DNA from: Kordiimonadales bacterium IMCC3096
Lineage (GTDB): Bacteria; Pseudomonadota; Alphaproteobacteria; Minwuiales; Minwuiaceae
Assembly: GCA_016865035.1 (NCBI GenBank)
Contig: CP018227.1
Coordinates: forward strand, 3,129,501-3,193,500
Length of the DNA: 64,000 nt
Direction of reading: 5' to 3'
Shown here: positions 16,682-25,344 of the stretch, one piece after another
Layout: each line of letters opens with the position of its first letter
How positions within the stretch are numbered: the first letter of the stretch is position 1
Position numbers and translations under genes: made by a program
The notes under the pieces: generated by a model
What the model was told of the DNA's origin: nothing
The model's input: only the letters and a program-made list of their open reading frames with translations
Database searches by the model: none

Positions 16682-18192
16682 GCGAGAGCCGGACGACGAC
16701 GGTCCTGATCGCGGCACTGGGGGGAGAAGGCGGCGGCGTGCTCGCGGGCTGGCTGGTGGATGCCGCCGGTGGCGCGGGGCATTGGGTGCAGCAGACCTCC
16801 ATTCCCGGTGTCGCCCAGCGCACCGGCGCCACGACCTATTACATCGAGATCATGGAGCGCCCCGAAGGTGACGACCGGCAGCCGGTGATGGGACTGACCG
16901 CCAGTCCCGGCAATGTCGATGTCATGGTTGCCTCCGAATTGCTGGAGGCCGGGCGGGCGCTGGAGAATGGCTTTGTCACGCCCGACCGCACTACGCTGAT
17001 CGCCTCGACCCACCGCATCTATGCCATCGCAGAGAAGTCCGCCATGGCGGACGGGCGCTACGATGCGGAACGCGTCCGCCGCGCGGCGGAGCAGATGGCG
17101 GCGCGGCAGGTGCTGTTCGACATGCAGGCAGAGGCGGAGCGCGCGAACACCGTGATCAATGCCGTGCTGTTCGGTGCCATGGCCGGTGCCAACGTGCTGC
17201 CGTTGCCGCGGGAGGCGTTCGAGGATGCGATCCGCTCCGGCGGCATTGCGGTGGAAGCCAATCTCGCGGGCTTCGATCTCGGGTTCCGGATGGCGCAGGG
17301 GGAGCGCCCTGCCGGGAAGAAGGACACGACGGCGGTCTCGGACGATGACGGGCTGGGCGACCGGACCCTGACAGACCGCATCAACCGCAACCTGCCAGGG
17401 ATGCTGCAGGAACTGGCGCGGGAGGGGGCGCGGCGGCTGATCGACTATCAGGGTGTCGGCTACGCGCGTTTCTATCTCGACCGGCTGGAGCCGATGGTGA
17501 AGGCGGATGCTGTGCGCGGCGGCACGTCGCGGTCCTTTGCCGTCAGCCGGGAAGTCACGCGGCGGCTGGCGGTCTGGATGGCGTTCGAGGATCTGATCCG
17601 TGTCGCCGACCTGAAGATCCGCCCCGAACGGGTGGCGCGGGTCCGGGCGGAGGTGAAGGCCGCCGCCGATGAGCCCGTGATGATCACGGAGTTCCTGAAG
17701 CCGGGCGTGGACGAGGTGGCGTCGCTGCTGCCCCCCGCCCTCGGGCGCTGGGCCATCGGGCTGGCGGATCGGGCCGGGGTACGATACCGGCTGAACGTCG
17801 GCATGCACGTCTCCACGACCCGCATCAGGGGCTTTCTGCCCATGTGGCTGCTGTCGCGGCTGAAGGGCTGGCGGCCCAGGACATTGCGCTTCGCGGAGGA
17901 ACAGGAACGCATCGACCGCTGGCTCGCCGTGATCAGCGATGCGCTGGAGGCCGACTATGATCTGGCGCGGGAGATCGCGGTCGCGGGCAAGGTCGTGCGC
18001 GGCTACTCCGACACCCATCGGCGCGGCATTCGCAACTTTCACCTGCTGATGGATGCGGTGCCTGCCTGCAAGGCTGCCCGCCCGCCCGCCAGGGCCTTCC
18101 GCACCCTGCTCGACGCGGCCCTCAGTGACCCTGAAGGCGATGCTCTCGACCGGGCGCTCGCGGCACTGCACGGGGAGAACGCGGCGGCCTGA
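16678..18192 (+). CDS. iorB: Indolepyruvate oxidoreductase, beta subunit with C-terminal extension
   Basis: A 504-residue protein. Residues 1-200 are the oxidoreductase gamma/beta-type domain (ALGGEGGGVLAGWLVDAA; QTSIPGVAQRTGATTYYIE). The remaining 300 residues match the long C-terminal extension (DUF6537-like) seen in proteobacterial IorB, whereas archaeal IorB is about 200 residues. The GTG start at 16678 overlaps the iorA stop by four bases, which supports stoichiometric translation of the complex. Confidence 0.88.
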   Translation: MSESRTTTVLIAALGGEGGGVLAGWLVDAAGGAGHWVQQTSIPGVAQRTGATTYYIEIMERPEGDDRQPVMGLTASPGNVDVMVASELLEAGRALENGFVTPDRTTLIASTHRIYAIAEKSAMADGRYDAERVRRAAEQMAARQVLFDMQAEAERANTVINAVLFGAMAGANVLPLPREAFEDAIRSGGIAVEANLAGFDLGFRMAQGERPAGKKDTTAVSDDDGLGDRTLTDRINRNLPGMLQELAREGARRLIDYQGVGYARFYLDRLEPMVKADAVRGGTSRSFAVSREVTRRLAVWMAFEDLIRVADLKIRPERVARVRAEVKAAADEPVMITEFLKPGVDEVASLLPPALGRWAIGLADRAGVRYRLNVGMHVSTTRIRGFLPMWLLSRLKGWRPRTLRFAEEQERIDRWLAVISDALEADYDLAREIAVAGKVVRGYSDTHRRGIRNFHLLMDAVPACKAARPPARAFRTLLDAALSDPEGDALDRALAALHGENAAA

Positions 18193-18229
18193 AAGGGGCG
18201 TCCGGTCTCCTCCACCCCACTTCACGCCT

Positions 18230-18612
18230 CACCCGGGCCTGACCCGGGTGTCCAGTCTCCGCCGTTCGCGCGGCACCGCTGGGTACCCGGATCAAGTCCC
18301 GGTACGGCGTGAGTTATGGGGGAGATGGCGGAGATGTTTCGGCAGTTCCTAACCACCACGTCGCTCTCGGGCTTGACCCGAGAGCCCAGTCTCCGCCGTT
18401 CGTGCGGCACTGCTGGGCCACCGGATCAAGTCCGGTGGCGACGTCCGTGTTGGTGGTGGCGCGGGTGTCTTGTTCGTCTCCGCCCAGCACCACGTCGCTC
18501 TCGGGCTTGACCCGAGAGCCCAGTCTCCGCAGTCCGTGCGGCACTGCGGGGTACCCGGATCTAGTCCGGGTACGGCGTGAGTTATGGGGAGACGGCGGAG
18601 ATGTTTCGGCAC
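18230..18612. repeat. Three tandem copies of a 134-bp double-palindrome unit
   Basis: The 454-base gap between convergent iorB and the EthD gene holds three units with an exact 134-bp period. Each unit has two hairpins whose centres are 54 bp apart. First hairpins: 18230-18250, 18363-18385, 18497-18519, with 8-9 bp stems around five-base loops. Second hairpins: 18283-18305, 18417-18439, 18551-18573; the last two have perfect 9-bp stems. A tail from the second hairpin to GATGTTTCGGCA is shared by units 1 and 3 (to 18345 and 18612). Stem sequences differ between units but the pairing is kept, as detailed in the findings. No convincing protein is encoded. Confidence 0.9.
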
Positions 18613-18646
18613 CTCCCCGCCCCCACGCCCGAGAGGCCAATCCAGG

Positions 18647-19315
18647 CTAGAGGATCACATGTTCCTTGGTGATCACGAAGTCGAGCCGGTCACCATCGAT
18701 GAAGTTCGGCTCGTCGGCGATGGTCTCCTTGTAGGCGGCGCTTTCAGGTGATGTGCGCATGTCGGCCATGGAATTGAACCAGACCATGGCGAAGCCGTCG
18801 CAATCCGGTTCGCGTCCGCCCATGTAGGCGCTCAGCCTGGCGTGGTTCTGGATGTAGCGGCGCACGTTGGGAATGCTCGCGCCCAGCGGTCCGTGAGTAT
18901 TCCGCCAGTGATCCTGAAACCGATCGACCGACAGACGCTTCAGCCGGTGCAGGATCTCGATGATCTTGAAGCCGTCGCTGGCCACCGGTTCGTCCTTCAT
19001 CACGTGTTCCTCCACCAGCAGCAGGCTCATGGTGGAACGGTCGACGAATTTCTCCTCATCCGCGATCAGCTCCGGCCAGACGGCGCTGGTGATGTTGCGC
19101 TTCATGGTCTCGGTATCCGGCCACCAGGTCTCCGCGATGCCGTCCACGGGCAGATCACGTTTCGCATAGCCCTGCGGCAACGGATGATTCTGGGTATAGC
19201 GTTGCAGGCCATCCAGCTTCAGCACCGCCTTCGGGTGCTCATTCAGCCAGTAGTCCTGGAATTCATCGACCGGCATGCCCTTGCGGCGCCGGAATGTCAG
19301 TACGGATTTGATCAT
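18647..19315 (-). CDS. Protein with two EthD domains
   Basis: A 222-residue protein built from two ferredoxin-like EthD/dimeric alpha-beta-barrel units (about residues 1-105 and 112-222). Each has the family pattern, with a long strand (IKSVLTFRRRKGMPVDEFQDYW; FKIIEILHRLKRLSVDRFQDHW, each abbreviated by its first and last residues in the fold) and an RYxQNH segment. The fusion could mimic the usual homodimer in one chain. EthD proteins assist or act in degradation of ethers, polyketide-like and aromatic compounds. ATG 19315 has GGGGAGGGAG just upstream; upstream in-frame codons lack a ribosome site. Confidence 0.8.
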   Translation of the reverse strand: MIKSVLTFRRRKGMPVDEFQDYWLNEHPKAVLKLDGLQRYTQNHPLPQGYAKRDLPVDGIAETWWPDTETMKRNITSAVWPELIADEEKFVDRSTMSLLLVEEHVMKDEPVASDGFKIIEILHRLKRLSVDRFQDHWRNTHGPLGASIPNVRRYIQNHARLSAYMGGREPDCDGFAMVWFNSMADMRTSPESAAYKETIADEPNFIDGDRLDFVITKEHVIL

Positions 19316-19391
19316 CGCTCCCTCCCCGGAGTTGATGGCATCTTCGTGACAGACGCCGTCCGCCGCAAGTGAGAAGCTGCCGTTGCGGCAA

Positions 19392-19835
19392 TCAGGCAGG
19401 CAGGGACACCCAGCACGAGGTGACCAGTCCGGTCGCGCACAGGCTCTCTCGCTTGCCATCGACAGCGTGAATATCCACCCGGCTCAGGGCCTGGTTGCGT
19501 CCCGGCTTGATGACCGTTCCCCGGGCCACAAGCCTTTCACCACCTGCGGGACCGAGGTGATGGGTCTCGAATCCAAGTGTCCGGATCGTTTGCTCTTCCG
19601 GGGTCAGGGTCAGGGCGGCGGCACCTCCGGCGATATCCAGCAAGGCACCGACCAGACCGCCCTGCACATGTGCCCCGTCAAAGGTGAGTGCCGCCGCGAC
19701 CGGCATCTCGATCTCGCTGGTACCGGGACCGAAGGCCCTCAGTACGAGACCGAGTGTGGCGGATGCGGGCATGCGGGAGAGAAAGTCACGCGCCACGGCC
19801 TCGAAATCGTCGCGGCGGGGTTCAAGCAACAACAT
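19392..19835 (-). CDS. PaaI-like hotdog-fold thioesterase
   Basis: A 147-residue single hotdog-fold protein. The HVQGGLVGALLDIAGGAA segment corresponds to the family's HGG...ADxAxG active-site helix. Such enzymes hydrolyse acyl- or aryl-CoA thioesters. GAGGT lies 7 bases before ATG 19835. It is divergent from the enolase-superfamily gene at 19900 with only 64 bases between, so the two probably share regulation. The substrate is unknown. Confidence 0.82.
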   Translation of the reverse strand: MLLLEPRRDDFEAVARDFLSRMPASATLGLVLRAFGPGTSEIEMPVAAALTFDGAHVQGGLVGALLDIAGGAAALTLTPEEQTIRTLGFETHHLGPAGGERLVARGTVIKPGRNQALSRVDIHAVDGKRESLCATGLVTSCWVSLPA

Positions 19836-19899
19836 CGGTGTACCTCGTATTGCGGGGGAAAGGGGCGTAGTCTGATCGTCTGGTGGAGGAGTGAAAACC

Positions 19900-20976
19900 A
19901 TGCGCATCGAAAGCATCCGCGCCCGCGCGGTCAATGTCCCCATGAATCGCCCGCTCGTGACAGGCGGCGGATCGGTCACGACAGCGCCACTGGTGCTCAT
20001 CGACCTGGAAACGGACAAGGGCGTTGTCGGGCGAAGCTACATCTTCGCCGTCTCCCCCATGCTGTCGGCGGGACTTGTTTCCATGGTGCAGCAGCTTGGC
20101 AATGACCTGACCGGTGTCGATCTGCGTCCGCGCACGGTGCACCAGACCATGTGCCGTCGCCTTCGCCTCGCCGGTGTCGATGGCCTGCTCGGATGGGTGG
20201 TCGCGGGGATCGACATGGCCGTCTGGGATGCCCACGCCCGCTGGCTGGAGGAACCGCTCTATCGGGTGCTGGGCGGCGCGTCGCAGCCCGTTGCGGCCTA
20301 CAATTCCAACGGGCTCGGCCTGATCGGGCCGGAGAAGGCCGGACCGGAAGCAGCAGAGCTGGCGGAGGGCTTCGGCGCGGTGAAGGTGCGTCTGGGCTAT
20401 GAGGACATCGAAACGGATGTCATGACGGTGGCGGCGGTGATGGAGGCGGTGCCGGAGGGCATGCCGGTCATGTGCGACTACAACCAGTCGCTCAACCGTG
20501 CGCAGGCGAAGATGCGTTTCGCGGCCATCGACGACATGGGGCTGGAATGGATCGAGGAACCGCTGACGGCGGAGGATGTGGGCGGCTACGCCGACCTGCG
20601 CCAGTGGTCGAGCACCCCGATCCAGCTCGGCGAGAACGCGCGCAGCCCGATGGATATTGCGCGCCTGATCCGGGATGGCGCCGGCGATCTGCTGATGCCG
20701 GACGTGGCCAAGATCGGTGGGGTCACCAACTGGCTGCGGGCCGCGGAACTCTGTGCCGCTGCCGAGGTGCCGATCTCCAGCCATCTGTTCCCGGAGTTCA
20801 GTGTCCACATGCTGGCCACCACCCCGACCGCGCACTGGCTGGAATTCGTCGACTGGGCCGCCCCCGTCATCCGGGAACCGCTGGAGGTCGTGGACGGCTA
20901 TGCGCTGCCGCCGGACCGGCCTGGTGCCGGTATCGACTGGAACGAGGAAGCGGTTTCGCGCTATCTCGCACGGTAG
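19900..20976 (+). CDS. Enolase-superfamily (mandelate racemase/muconate lactonizing-like) enzyme
   Basis: A 358-residue enzyme with an N-terminal capping domain and a C-terminal barrel. The likely catalytic bases are Lys162 (in KVR at 162-164) and His295 (SSHLFPEF). The metal ligands are Asp193, Glu219 and Glu245 (CDYNQ, WIEEP, LGENA). This set is the mandelate-racemase-type arrangement, used for racemisation or dehydration of hydroxy acids. GTG 19891 directly abuts the GGAGGA site, so ATG 19900 is the better start. It leads a plus-strand group with a flavoprotein and an acyl-CoA dehydrogenase. Confidence 0.88.
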   Translation: MRIESIRARAVNVPMNRPLVTGGGSVTTAPLVLIDLETDKGVVGRSYIFAVSPMLSAGLVSMVQQLGNDLTGVDLRPRTVHQTMCRRLRLAGVDGLLGWVVAGIDMAVWDAHARWLEEPLYRVLGGASQPVAAYNSNGLGLIGPEKAGPEAAELAEGFGAVKVRLGYEDIETDVMTVAAVMEAVPEGMPVMCDYNQSLNRAQAKMRFAAIDDMGLEWIEEPLTAEDVGGYADLRQWSSTPIQLGENARSPMDIARLIRDGAGDLLMPDVAKIGGVTNWLRAAELCAAAEVPISSHLFPEFSVHMLATTPTAHWLEFVDWAAPVIREPLEVVDGYALPPDRPGAGIDWNEEAVSRYLAR

Positions 20977-21012
20977 AGGCGAAATATTCCGACCGATCTG
21001 GAGACTGAATTG

Positions 21013-22497
21013 ATGCATGACGTGATTGTCGTGGGCGCGGGCAATGCCGCGTTCTGCGCGGCTCTGGCCGCGGCGGAGAACGGGGCGAAGCGCATTGCGG
21101 TGCTGGAACGCGCGCCGCGCGAGGAGTCGGGGGGCAACAGCCGCTTCACCGCCGGTGCGATCCGCTTCGCCTACGACGGGCTGAACGATCTGCAGGCCGT
21201 CATGCCCGACCTGTCGGAGGAGGAGATCGCCACGACGGACTTCGGCACCTATACCGAGGACCAGTTCTTCGACGACATGTTCCGTGTCACCCAGTACCGC
21301 ACAGATCCGCAGCTCTGCGAGATGCTGGTGCGCCGTTCGCGGGACACGATGGTCTGGATGCGGGAGAAGGGCGTCCGCTTCGTGCCGATCTATGGCCGTC
21401 AGGCGTTCAAGGTCGATGGCCTGTTCAAGTTCTGGGGTGGTCTGACGGTCGAAGCCTGGGGCGGCGGCCCCGGTCTGGTCGATTCCCTGACCGCCATCGC
21501 CGAGGCGCAGGGTATCGAGGTCCACTACGAGACCCGGGCGACCGAACTGATGTTCGACGGTGTCGCGGTCACCGGCGTCCGTGTACGCCGCCAGGGGGGG
21601 GCGCCGGAAGACATGCCGGCCCGCGCCGTGGTGGTCGCGGCGGGTGGCTTCGAGGCCAATCCCGAATGGCGCACACGCTACCTCGGTCCCGGCTGGGAAC
21701 TGGCCAAGGTGCGCGGCAGCCGCTTCAACACCGGCGACGGCATCCGCATGGCGCTGGATATCGGTGCCGCCCCCTATGGCAACTGGTCCGGCTGTCATGC
21801 CGTGGGCTGGGAGCGCAACGCGCCGGAGTTCGGCGACCTCGACGTGGGCGACCAGTTCCAGAAGCATTCCTATCCCTTCGGCATCATGGTCAATGCCCAT
21901 GGCCGCCGGTTCGTCGATGAGGGCGCGGATTTCCGCAACTACACCTATGCCCGCTATGGCCGGGAAGTGCTGGCGCAGCCGGGGCAGTTTGCCTGGCAGG
22001 TCTTCGATGCCAAGGTCGCGCACCTGCTGCGCGGCGAATACCACATCCGCCAGGTGACGAAGGCGAAGGCCGATACGCTGGAAGCTCTGGTGGCGCAGAT
22101 GGAAGGCGTTGATCCGGAGGGGTTCCTGGCGGAGGTCGCGGCCTACAATGCCGCCGTGCAGACCGACGTGGCCTTCAATCCGAACGTGAAGGACGGACGC
22201 GGCACCAACGGCCTGTCACTGCCCAAGAGCAACTGGGCCAACACCCTGGATGAAGGCCCCTTCGAGGCCTATGCGGTGACCTGCGGCATCACCTTCACCT
22301 TCGGCGGACTGCGGGTCACGGACGAGGCGCAGGTGGTCGATACCGACCAGCGGCCCATTCCCGGGCTCTATGCGGCGGGGGAACTGGTCGGCGGCATCTT
22401 CTATCACAACTATCCGGGCGGGACCGGCCTGATGTCCGGTGCGGTCTTCGGACGTGCGGCAGGCAGTGCCGCAGCGCAGGCATTGCGGGAGGCATGA
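21013..22497 (+). CDS. tcuA: FAD-dependent tricarballylate-dehydrogenase-like flavoprotein
   Basis: A 494-residue flavoprotein of the fumarate reductase / succinate dehydrogenase flavoprotein family. The FAD dinucleotide motif [18 protein letters not shown] (residues 7-24), [13 protein letters not shown] and the C-terminal [11 protein letters not shown]...[16 protein letters not shown] are all present. The closest named relative by motif is TcuA, which oxidises tricarballylate to cis-aconitate. Without tcuB or tcuC, the substrate may differ. ATG 21013 follows TTG 21010 and has GGAG 9 bases before it. The next gene starts 4 bases after its stop. Confidence 0.8.
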   Translation: MHDVIVVGAGNAAFCAALAAAENGAKRIAVLERAPREESGGNSRFTAGAIRFAYDGLNDLQAVMPDLSEEEIATTDFGTYTEDQFFDDMFRVTQYRTDPQLCEMLVRRSRDTMVWMREKGVRFVPIYGRQAFKVDGLFKFWGGLTVEAWGGGPGLVDSLTAIAEAQGIEVHYETRATELMFDGVAVTGVRVRRQGGAPEDMPARAVVVAAGGFEANPEWRTRYLGPGWELAKVRGSRFNTGDGIRMALDIGAAPYGNWSGCHAVGWERNAPEFGDLDVGDQFQKHSYPFGIMVNAHGRRFVDEGADFRNYTYARYGREVLAQPGQFAWQVFDAKVAHLLRGEYHIRQVTKAKADTLEALVAQMEGVDPEGFLAEVAAYNAAVQTDVAFNPNVKDGRGTNGLSLPKSNWANTLDEGPFEAYAVTCGITFTFGGLRVTDEAQVVDTDQRPIPGLYAAGELVGGIFYHNYPGGTGLMSGAVFGRAAGSAAAQALREA

Positions 22498-22501
22498 TCC
22501 C

Positions 22502-23638
22502 ATGCAGTTGACCGAAGACCAGACCATGATCCGCGACGCGGCCCGCGCCTTCGCGCAAGGGGAGCTTGCCCCTGGCGCCATGGAACGGGACCGCACGGGT
22601 GAACCGCCGCTGGACCTGCTGCGCCAGATGGGGGGACTTGGGCTGATGGGCATGACGGTGCCGGAGCAATGGGGCGGTGCCGGGGCCGACATGACGTCCT
22701 ATGTGCTGGCGCTGATGGAGGTGGCGGCGGCGGACGGCGCGGTCTCCACGGTCATGAGCGTCAACAATTCGCCCTGCTGCGCCGCGCTGATGCGCTACGG
22801 CAACGACAGCCAGCGGGAGCGCTGGTTGCGCCCCCAGGCCACCGGGGAGATCATCGGTGCCTTCTGCCTGACGGAGCCGCAGGCCGGTTCCGACGCCTCC
22901 AACCTGCGCACGCGTGCGGTACGGAAGGGGGATCGCTGGGTACTGAATGGCGTGAAGCAGTTCATTACCTCCGGCGCCATCGGCGGCGTGGCACTGGTCT
23001 TCGCGGTGACTGATCCGGAGAAGGGGTCGAGAGGCATCTCGGCCTTTCTGGTGCCGACCGACACGCCCGGCTACCGGGTGGCATCGAAGGAACAGAAGCT
23101 TGGCCAGAGGTGCTCCGACACCTGTCAGATCGCCTTCGAGGATTGCGAGATCCCGCTGGAGAATCTGGTGGGGGAAGAAGGCCAAGGCTATCGCATCGCC
23201 CTGGCGAACCTGGAAACGGGCCGGATCGGCATTGCCGGTCAGTCCATCGGCATGGCCCGCGCCGCCTACGAGAAGGCGGTGGCCTACGCGCGCGAACGCA
23301 CCGCTTTCGGCAAGAGCATCGTCGAACATCAGGCCGTCGGTTTCCGGCTGGCGGACATGAAGACCCGGATCGAGGTCGCGACCCAGATGCTGTTCCACGC
23401 CGCCGACCTGAAGCAGCGCGGCGAGCCCTGCCTGTCGGAGGCTTCGATGGTGAAGCTCTTCGCCTCCGAGATGGCGGAGCAGGTCTGCACCGACGCGATC
23501 CAGATCCACGGCGGCTATGGCTATGTCGCCGACTACGAGGTGGAGCGCATCTACCGCGATGTCCGCGTCTGCCAGATCTACGAAGGCACCTCCGACGTGC
23601 AGCGCCTCGTCATCGCGCGCCAGATCGCGGCGGGGTGA
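22502..23638 (+). CDS. Acyl-CoA dehydrogenase
   Basis: A 378-residue FAD enzyme with the normal three-domain plan. The FAD/substrate motif [13 protein letters not shown] lies near residue 123 and the second signature [12 protein letters not shown] near residue 336. The catalytic base is the Glu of YEGTSD (about residue 361), as in short- and branched-chain enzymes. It oxidises an acyl-CoA to the trans-2-enoyl-CoA and passes electrons to ETF. It lies four bases after the flavoprotein stop and is probably part of the same catabolic transcript. Confidence 0.92.
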   Translation: MQLTEDQTMIRDAARAFAQGELAPGAMERDRTGEPPLDLLRQMGGLGLMGMTVPEQWGGAGADMTSYVLALMEVAAADGAVSTVMSVNNSPCCAALMRYGNDSQRERWLRPQATGEIIGAFCLTEPQAGSDASNLRTRAVRKGDRWVLNGVKQFITSGAIGGVALVFAVTDPEKGSRGISAFLVPTDTPGYRVASKEQKLGQRCSDTCQIAFEDCEIPLENLVGEEGQGYRIALANLETGRIGIAGQSIGMARAAYEKAVAYARERTAFGKSIVEHQAVGFRLADMKTRIEVATQMLFHAADLKQRGEPCLSEASMVKLFASEMAEQVCTDAIQIHGGYGYVADYEVERIYRDVRVCQIYEGTSDVQRLVIARQIAAG

Positions 23639-23746
23639 AATTCTTCTCGCGGACCTGTCGAGAAACGGTCTCCCTGGACGTCTCATGGGGTGAAGCGGGC
23701 GATGATCGCCCGTACCATCCTGAAACGAGATCAAGGGAGATCGGCA

Positions 23747-24100
23747 ATGGGCCAGTTCATGTTGCTTCTGCACGATGATGCCAGCGAGGATGCGGAGCTC
23801 TCCGCAGCCGAAATGCAGGACATCATTGCGCGCTACCGTGCCTGGAGCCAAAAATGGCGCGAGTCCGGGCATCTGACAGGCGGGGAGAAGCTGACCGACG
23901 ATCCGGGACGGATCATCCGCAGCGGCGCGCAGGGGATGATCGTATCCGACGGTCCCTACAGCGAGACCAAGGACGTGATCGGAGGCTACTTCCTGATCGT
24001 CGCCGAAGATTACGCTGCGGCGGAGACCATCGCCCGGGACTGCCCCCACGCGCAGCGCGGAAAACCGGTCGAGATCCGCCAGATCCACACGTTCGACTGA
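23747..24100 (+). CDS. YCII/DGPF-domain protein (partner of ECF42 sigma factor)
   Basis: A 117-residue protein of the YCII-related family. It starts MGQFMLLLHDD and carries SDGPYSETKDVIGGYFLI, the DGPF-type core in this lineage. AAGGGAGA precedes ATG 23747. It lies two bases before a sigma factor gene with the ECF42 plan, and DGPF genes next to ECF42 genes are a known association in place of an anti-sigma factor. It may be the regulon output or a sensor. Confidence 0.88.
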   Translation: MGQFMLLLHDDASEDAELSAAEMQDIIARYRAWSQKWRESGHLTGGEKLTDDPGRIIRSGAQGMIVSDGPYSETKDVIGGYFLIVAEDYAAAETIARDCPHAQRGKPVEIRQIHTFD

Positions 24101-24102
24101 TC

Positions 24103-25341
24103 ATGGTACAGGCCCACGACTCTCCGGCGGTGGAACTGGCTGACCGGCTCTTCCGCCGCGAGTCGGGGCGCATGACCGCGATCCTGCTCCGGCGGTTCGG
24201 TCCCTCCGCAGTCGATGATGTGGAGGATATCGTGCAGGAGGCGCTGCTGCGCGCCTGCCAGACGTGGCCCTGGAAGGGCATTCCGGACAACCCTGCAGGT
24301 TGGCTCTGGCGGGTGGCGGCACGGCTGGCGCTGGACCGTCTGCGCCGCGCGGACCGCCTGGACATGACCGGCACCCTGCCGGATGTCGCCGATGGCCGGG
24401 CCCCGGACGACCTGTTGGTCGCAGACGATGAACTGCGGCTGCTTTTCCTGTGCTGCGATCCCGTGAACGGGCCGGAGACAGCGATTCCGCTGACATTGCG
24501 CCTGGCCTGCGGTTTCAGCACCCGTGAGATCGCCGCGGCGCTCTTGCTGGACGAAGCCACGGCGGCGCAGCGGATCAGTCGGGGCAAGGCCAGGTTGCGC
24601 GGGTTGCAGGCCGGGGACCTGACTGCATTGGCTGGCAACGACCTGGCACTTCGCCTGCATCCGGTGCTCAACACGCTCTACCTGCTGTTCGATGGCGGCT
24701 ATGGTGCCAATGATCCGACCCGCTGGATCCGAGAGGAACTGTGTGTCGAGGCCACACGGCTCTGCGTCCTGCTGGCAGGACACCCGAAGACCACGTCACC
24801 CGAGGTGCATGCGCTTGCCGCCCTGTTCCATCTGCTGACCGCACGCCTGCCTGCACGGCAGGTGCGGGAGGAACTGGTCGATCTGGAGCGGCAGGATCGT
24901 GCGCTCTGGGACCGTCGGCTGATCGGCACCGGCCTGCGCCATCTCGAAAGGTCGCTCGGGACCGCGCCGCCGACCGTCTGGCACCTTCTTGCGGGAATTG
25001 CTGCCGAACATGCGCGGTCAGCGCACTGGCGGGACACCGACTGGCAGGTGATCCTGGACCACTATGACCAGCTCGTGCTGATCTCGGACGATCCGATCGT
25101 TGCGCTCAACCGGGCTGTCGCCGTCGCACAGGTCGCGGGGCCGGTCGCCGGACTTGCGGCAGTGCCCGACGAGGCGTCACTGCTGGATTATCACCTGTAT
25201 CACGCCACACGTGCACGGTTCCTGCGGGACATGGGCCGTCGCGAAGAGGCTGGCTCCGCGCTGCGGCGAGCCATCGATCTCGCACCGAATGCGGCGGTCC
25301 GGGACCACCTGTACAAGCAGGACGAAGTGTCCCCTGGCTGA
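24103..25341 (+). CDS. ECF42-type RNA polymerase sigma factor with long C-terminal domain
   Basis: A 412-residue sigma factor. Region 2 (about residues 10-85, with DDVEDIVQEALLRA and NPAGWLWRVAARLALDRLR) and region 4 (about 110-165, with GFSTREIAAALLLDEATAAQRISRGK) are followed by a 240-residue helical TPR-like domain containing DPIVALNRAVAVAQ. This long C-terminal domain marks ECF42, which is controlled without a classical anti-sigma factor. Its target promoter is likely upstream of the DGPF gene at 23747. The stop is 3 bases from the convergent hydrolase gene. Confidence 0.92.
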   Translation: MVQAHDSPAVELADRLFRRESGRMTAILLRRFGPSAVDDVEDIVQEALLRACQTWPWKGIPDNPAGWLWRVAARLALDRLRRADRLDMTGTLPDVADGRAPDDLLVADDELRLLFLCCDPVNGPETAIPLTLRLACGFSTREIAAALLLDEATAAQRISRGKARLRGLQAGDLTALAGNDLALRLHPVLNTLYLLFDGGYGANDPTRWIREELCVEATRLCVLLAGHPKTTSPEVHALAALFHLLTARLPARQVREELVDLERQDRALWDRRLIGTGLRHLERSLGTAPPTVWHLLAGIAAEHARSAHWRDTDWQVILDHYDQLVLISDDPIVALNRAVAVAQVAGPVAGLAAVPDEASLLDYHLYHATRARFLRDMGRREEAGSALRRAIDLAPNAAVRDHLYKQDEVSPG

Positions 25342-25344
25342 GCC

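Noticed and set aside
14474-16717. A 747-codon open reading frame antisense to iorA.
   Set aside because: It lies opposite a gene with intact family motifs, has no ribosome site or recognisable domain, and long antisense frames are expected at this GC content.
18230-18612. The tandem array as a possible CRISPR.
   Set aside because: The units are 134 bp with nested palindromes, there are no unique spacers of constant length, and no cas genes are nearby.
18309-18650. Frames of about 110 codons on both strands through the 134-bp repeat array.
   Set aside because: Their sequences simply translate the palindromes and have no ribosome site. The repeat is better read as a nucleic-acid structure.
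19822-22044. A 740-codon open reading frame antisense to the enolase-superfamily and flavoprotein genes.
   Set aside because: Its low-complexity, His/Gly/Arg-rich translation is a codon-bias shadow of the true plus-strand genes.
23641-23664. A 6-bp hairpin (TTCTCG/CGAGAA) after the acyl-CoA dehydrogenase.
   Set aside because: The stem is short with a nine-base loop and no T-run, so it is not convincing as a terminator.
22316-24088. A 590-codon antisense frame under the acyl-CoA dehydrogenase.
   Set aside because: It spans three real genes on the opposite strand and has no family motif.
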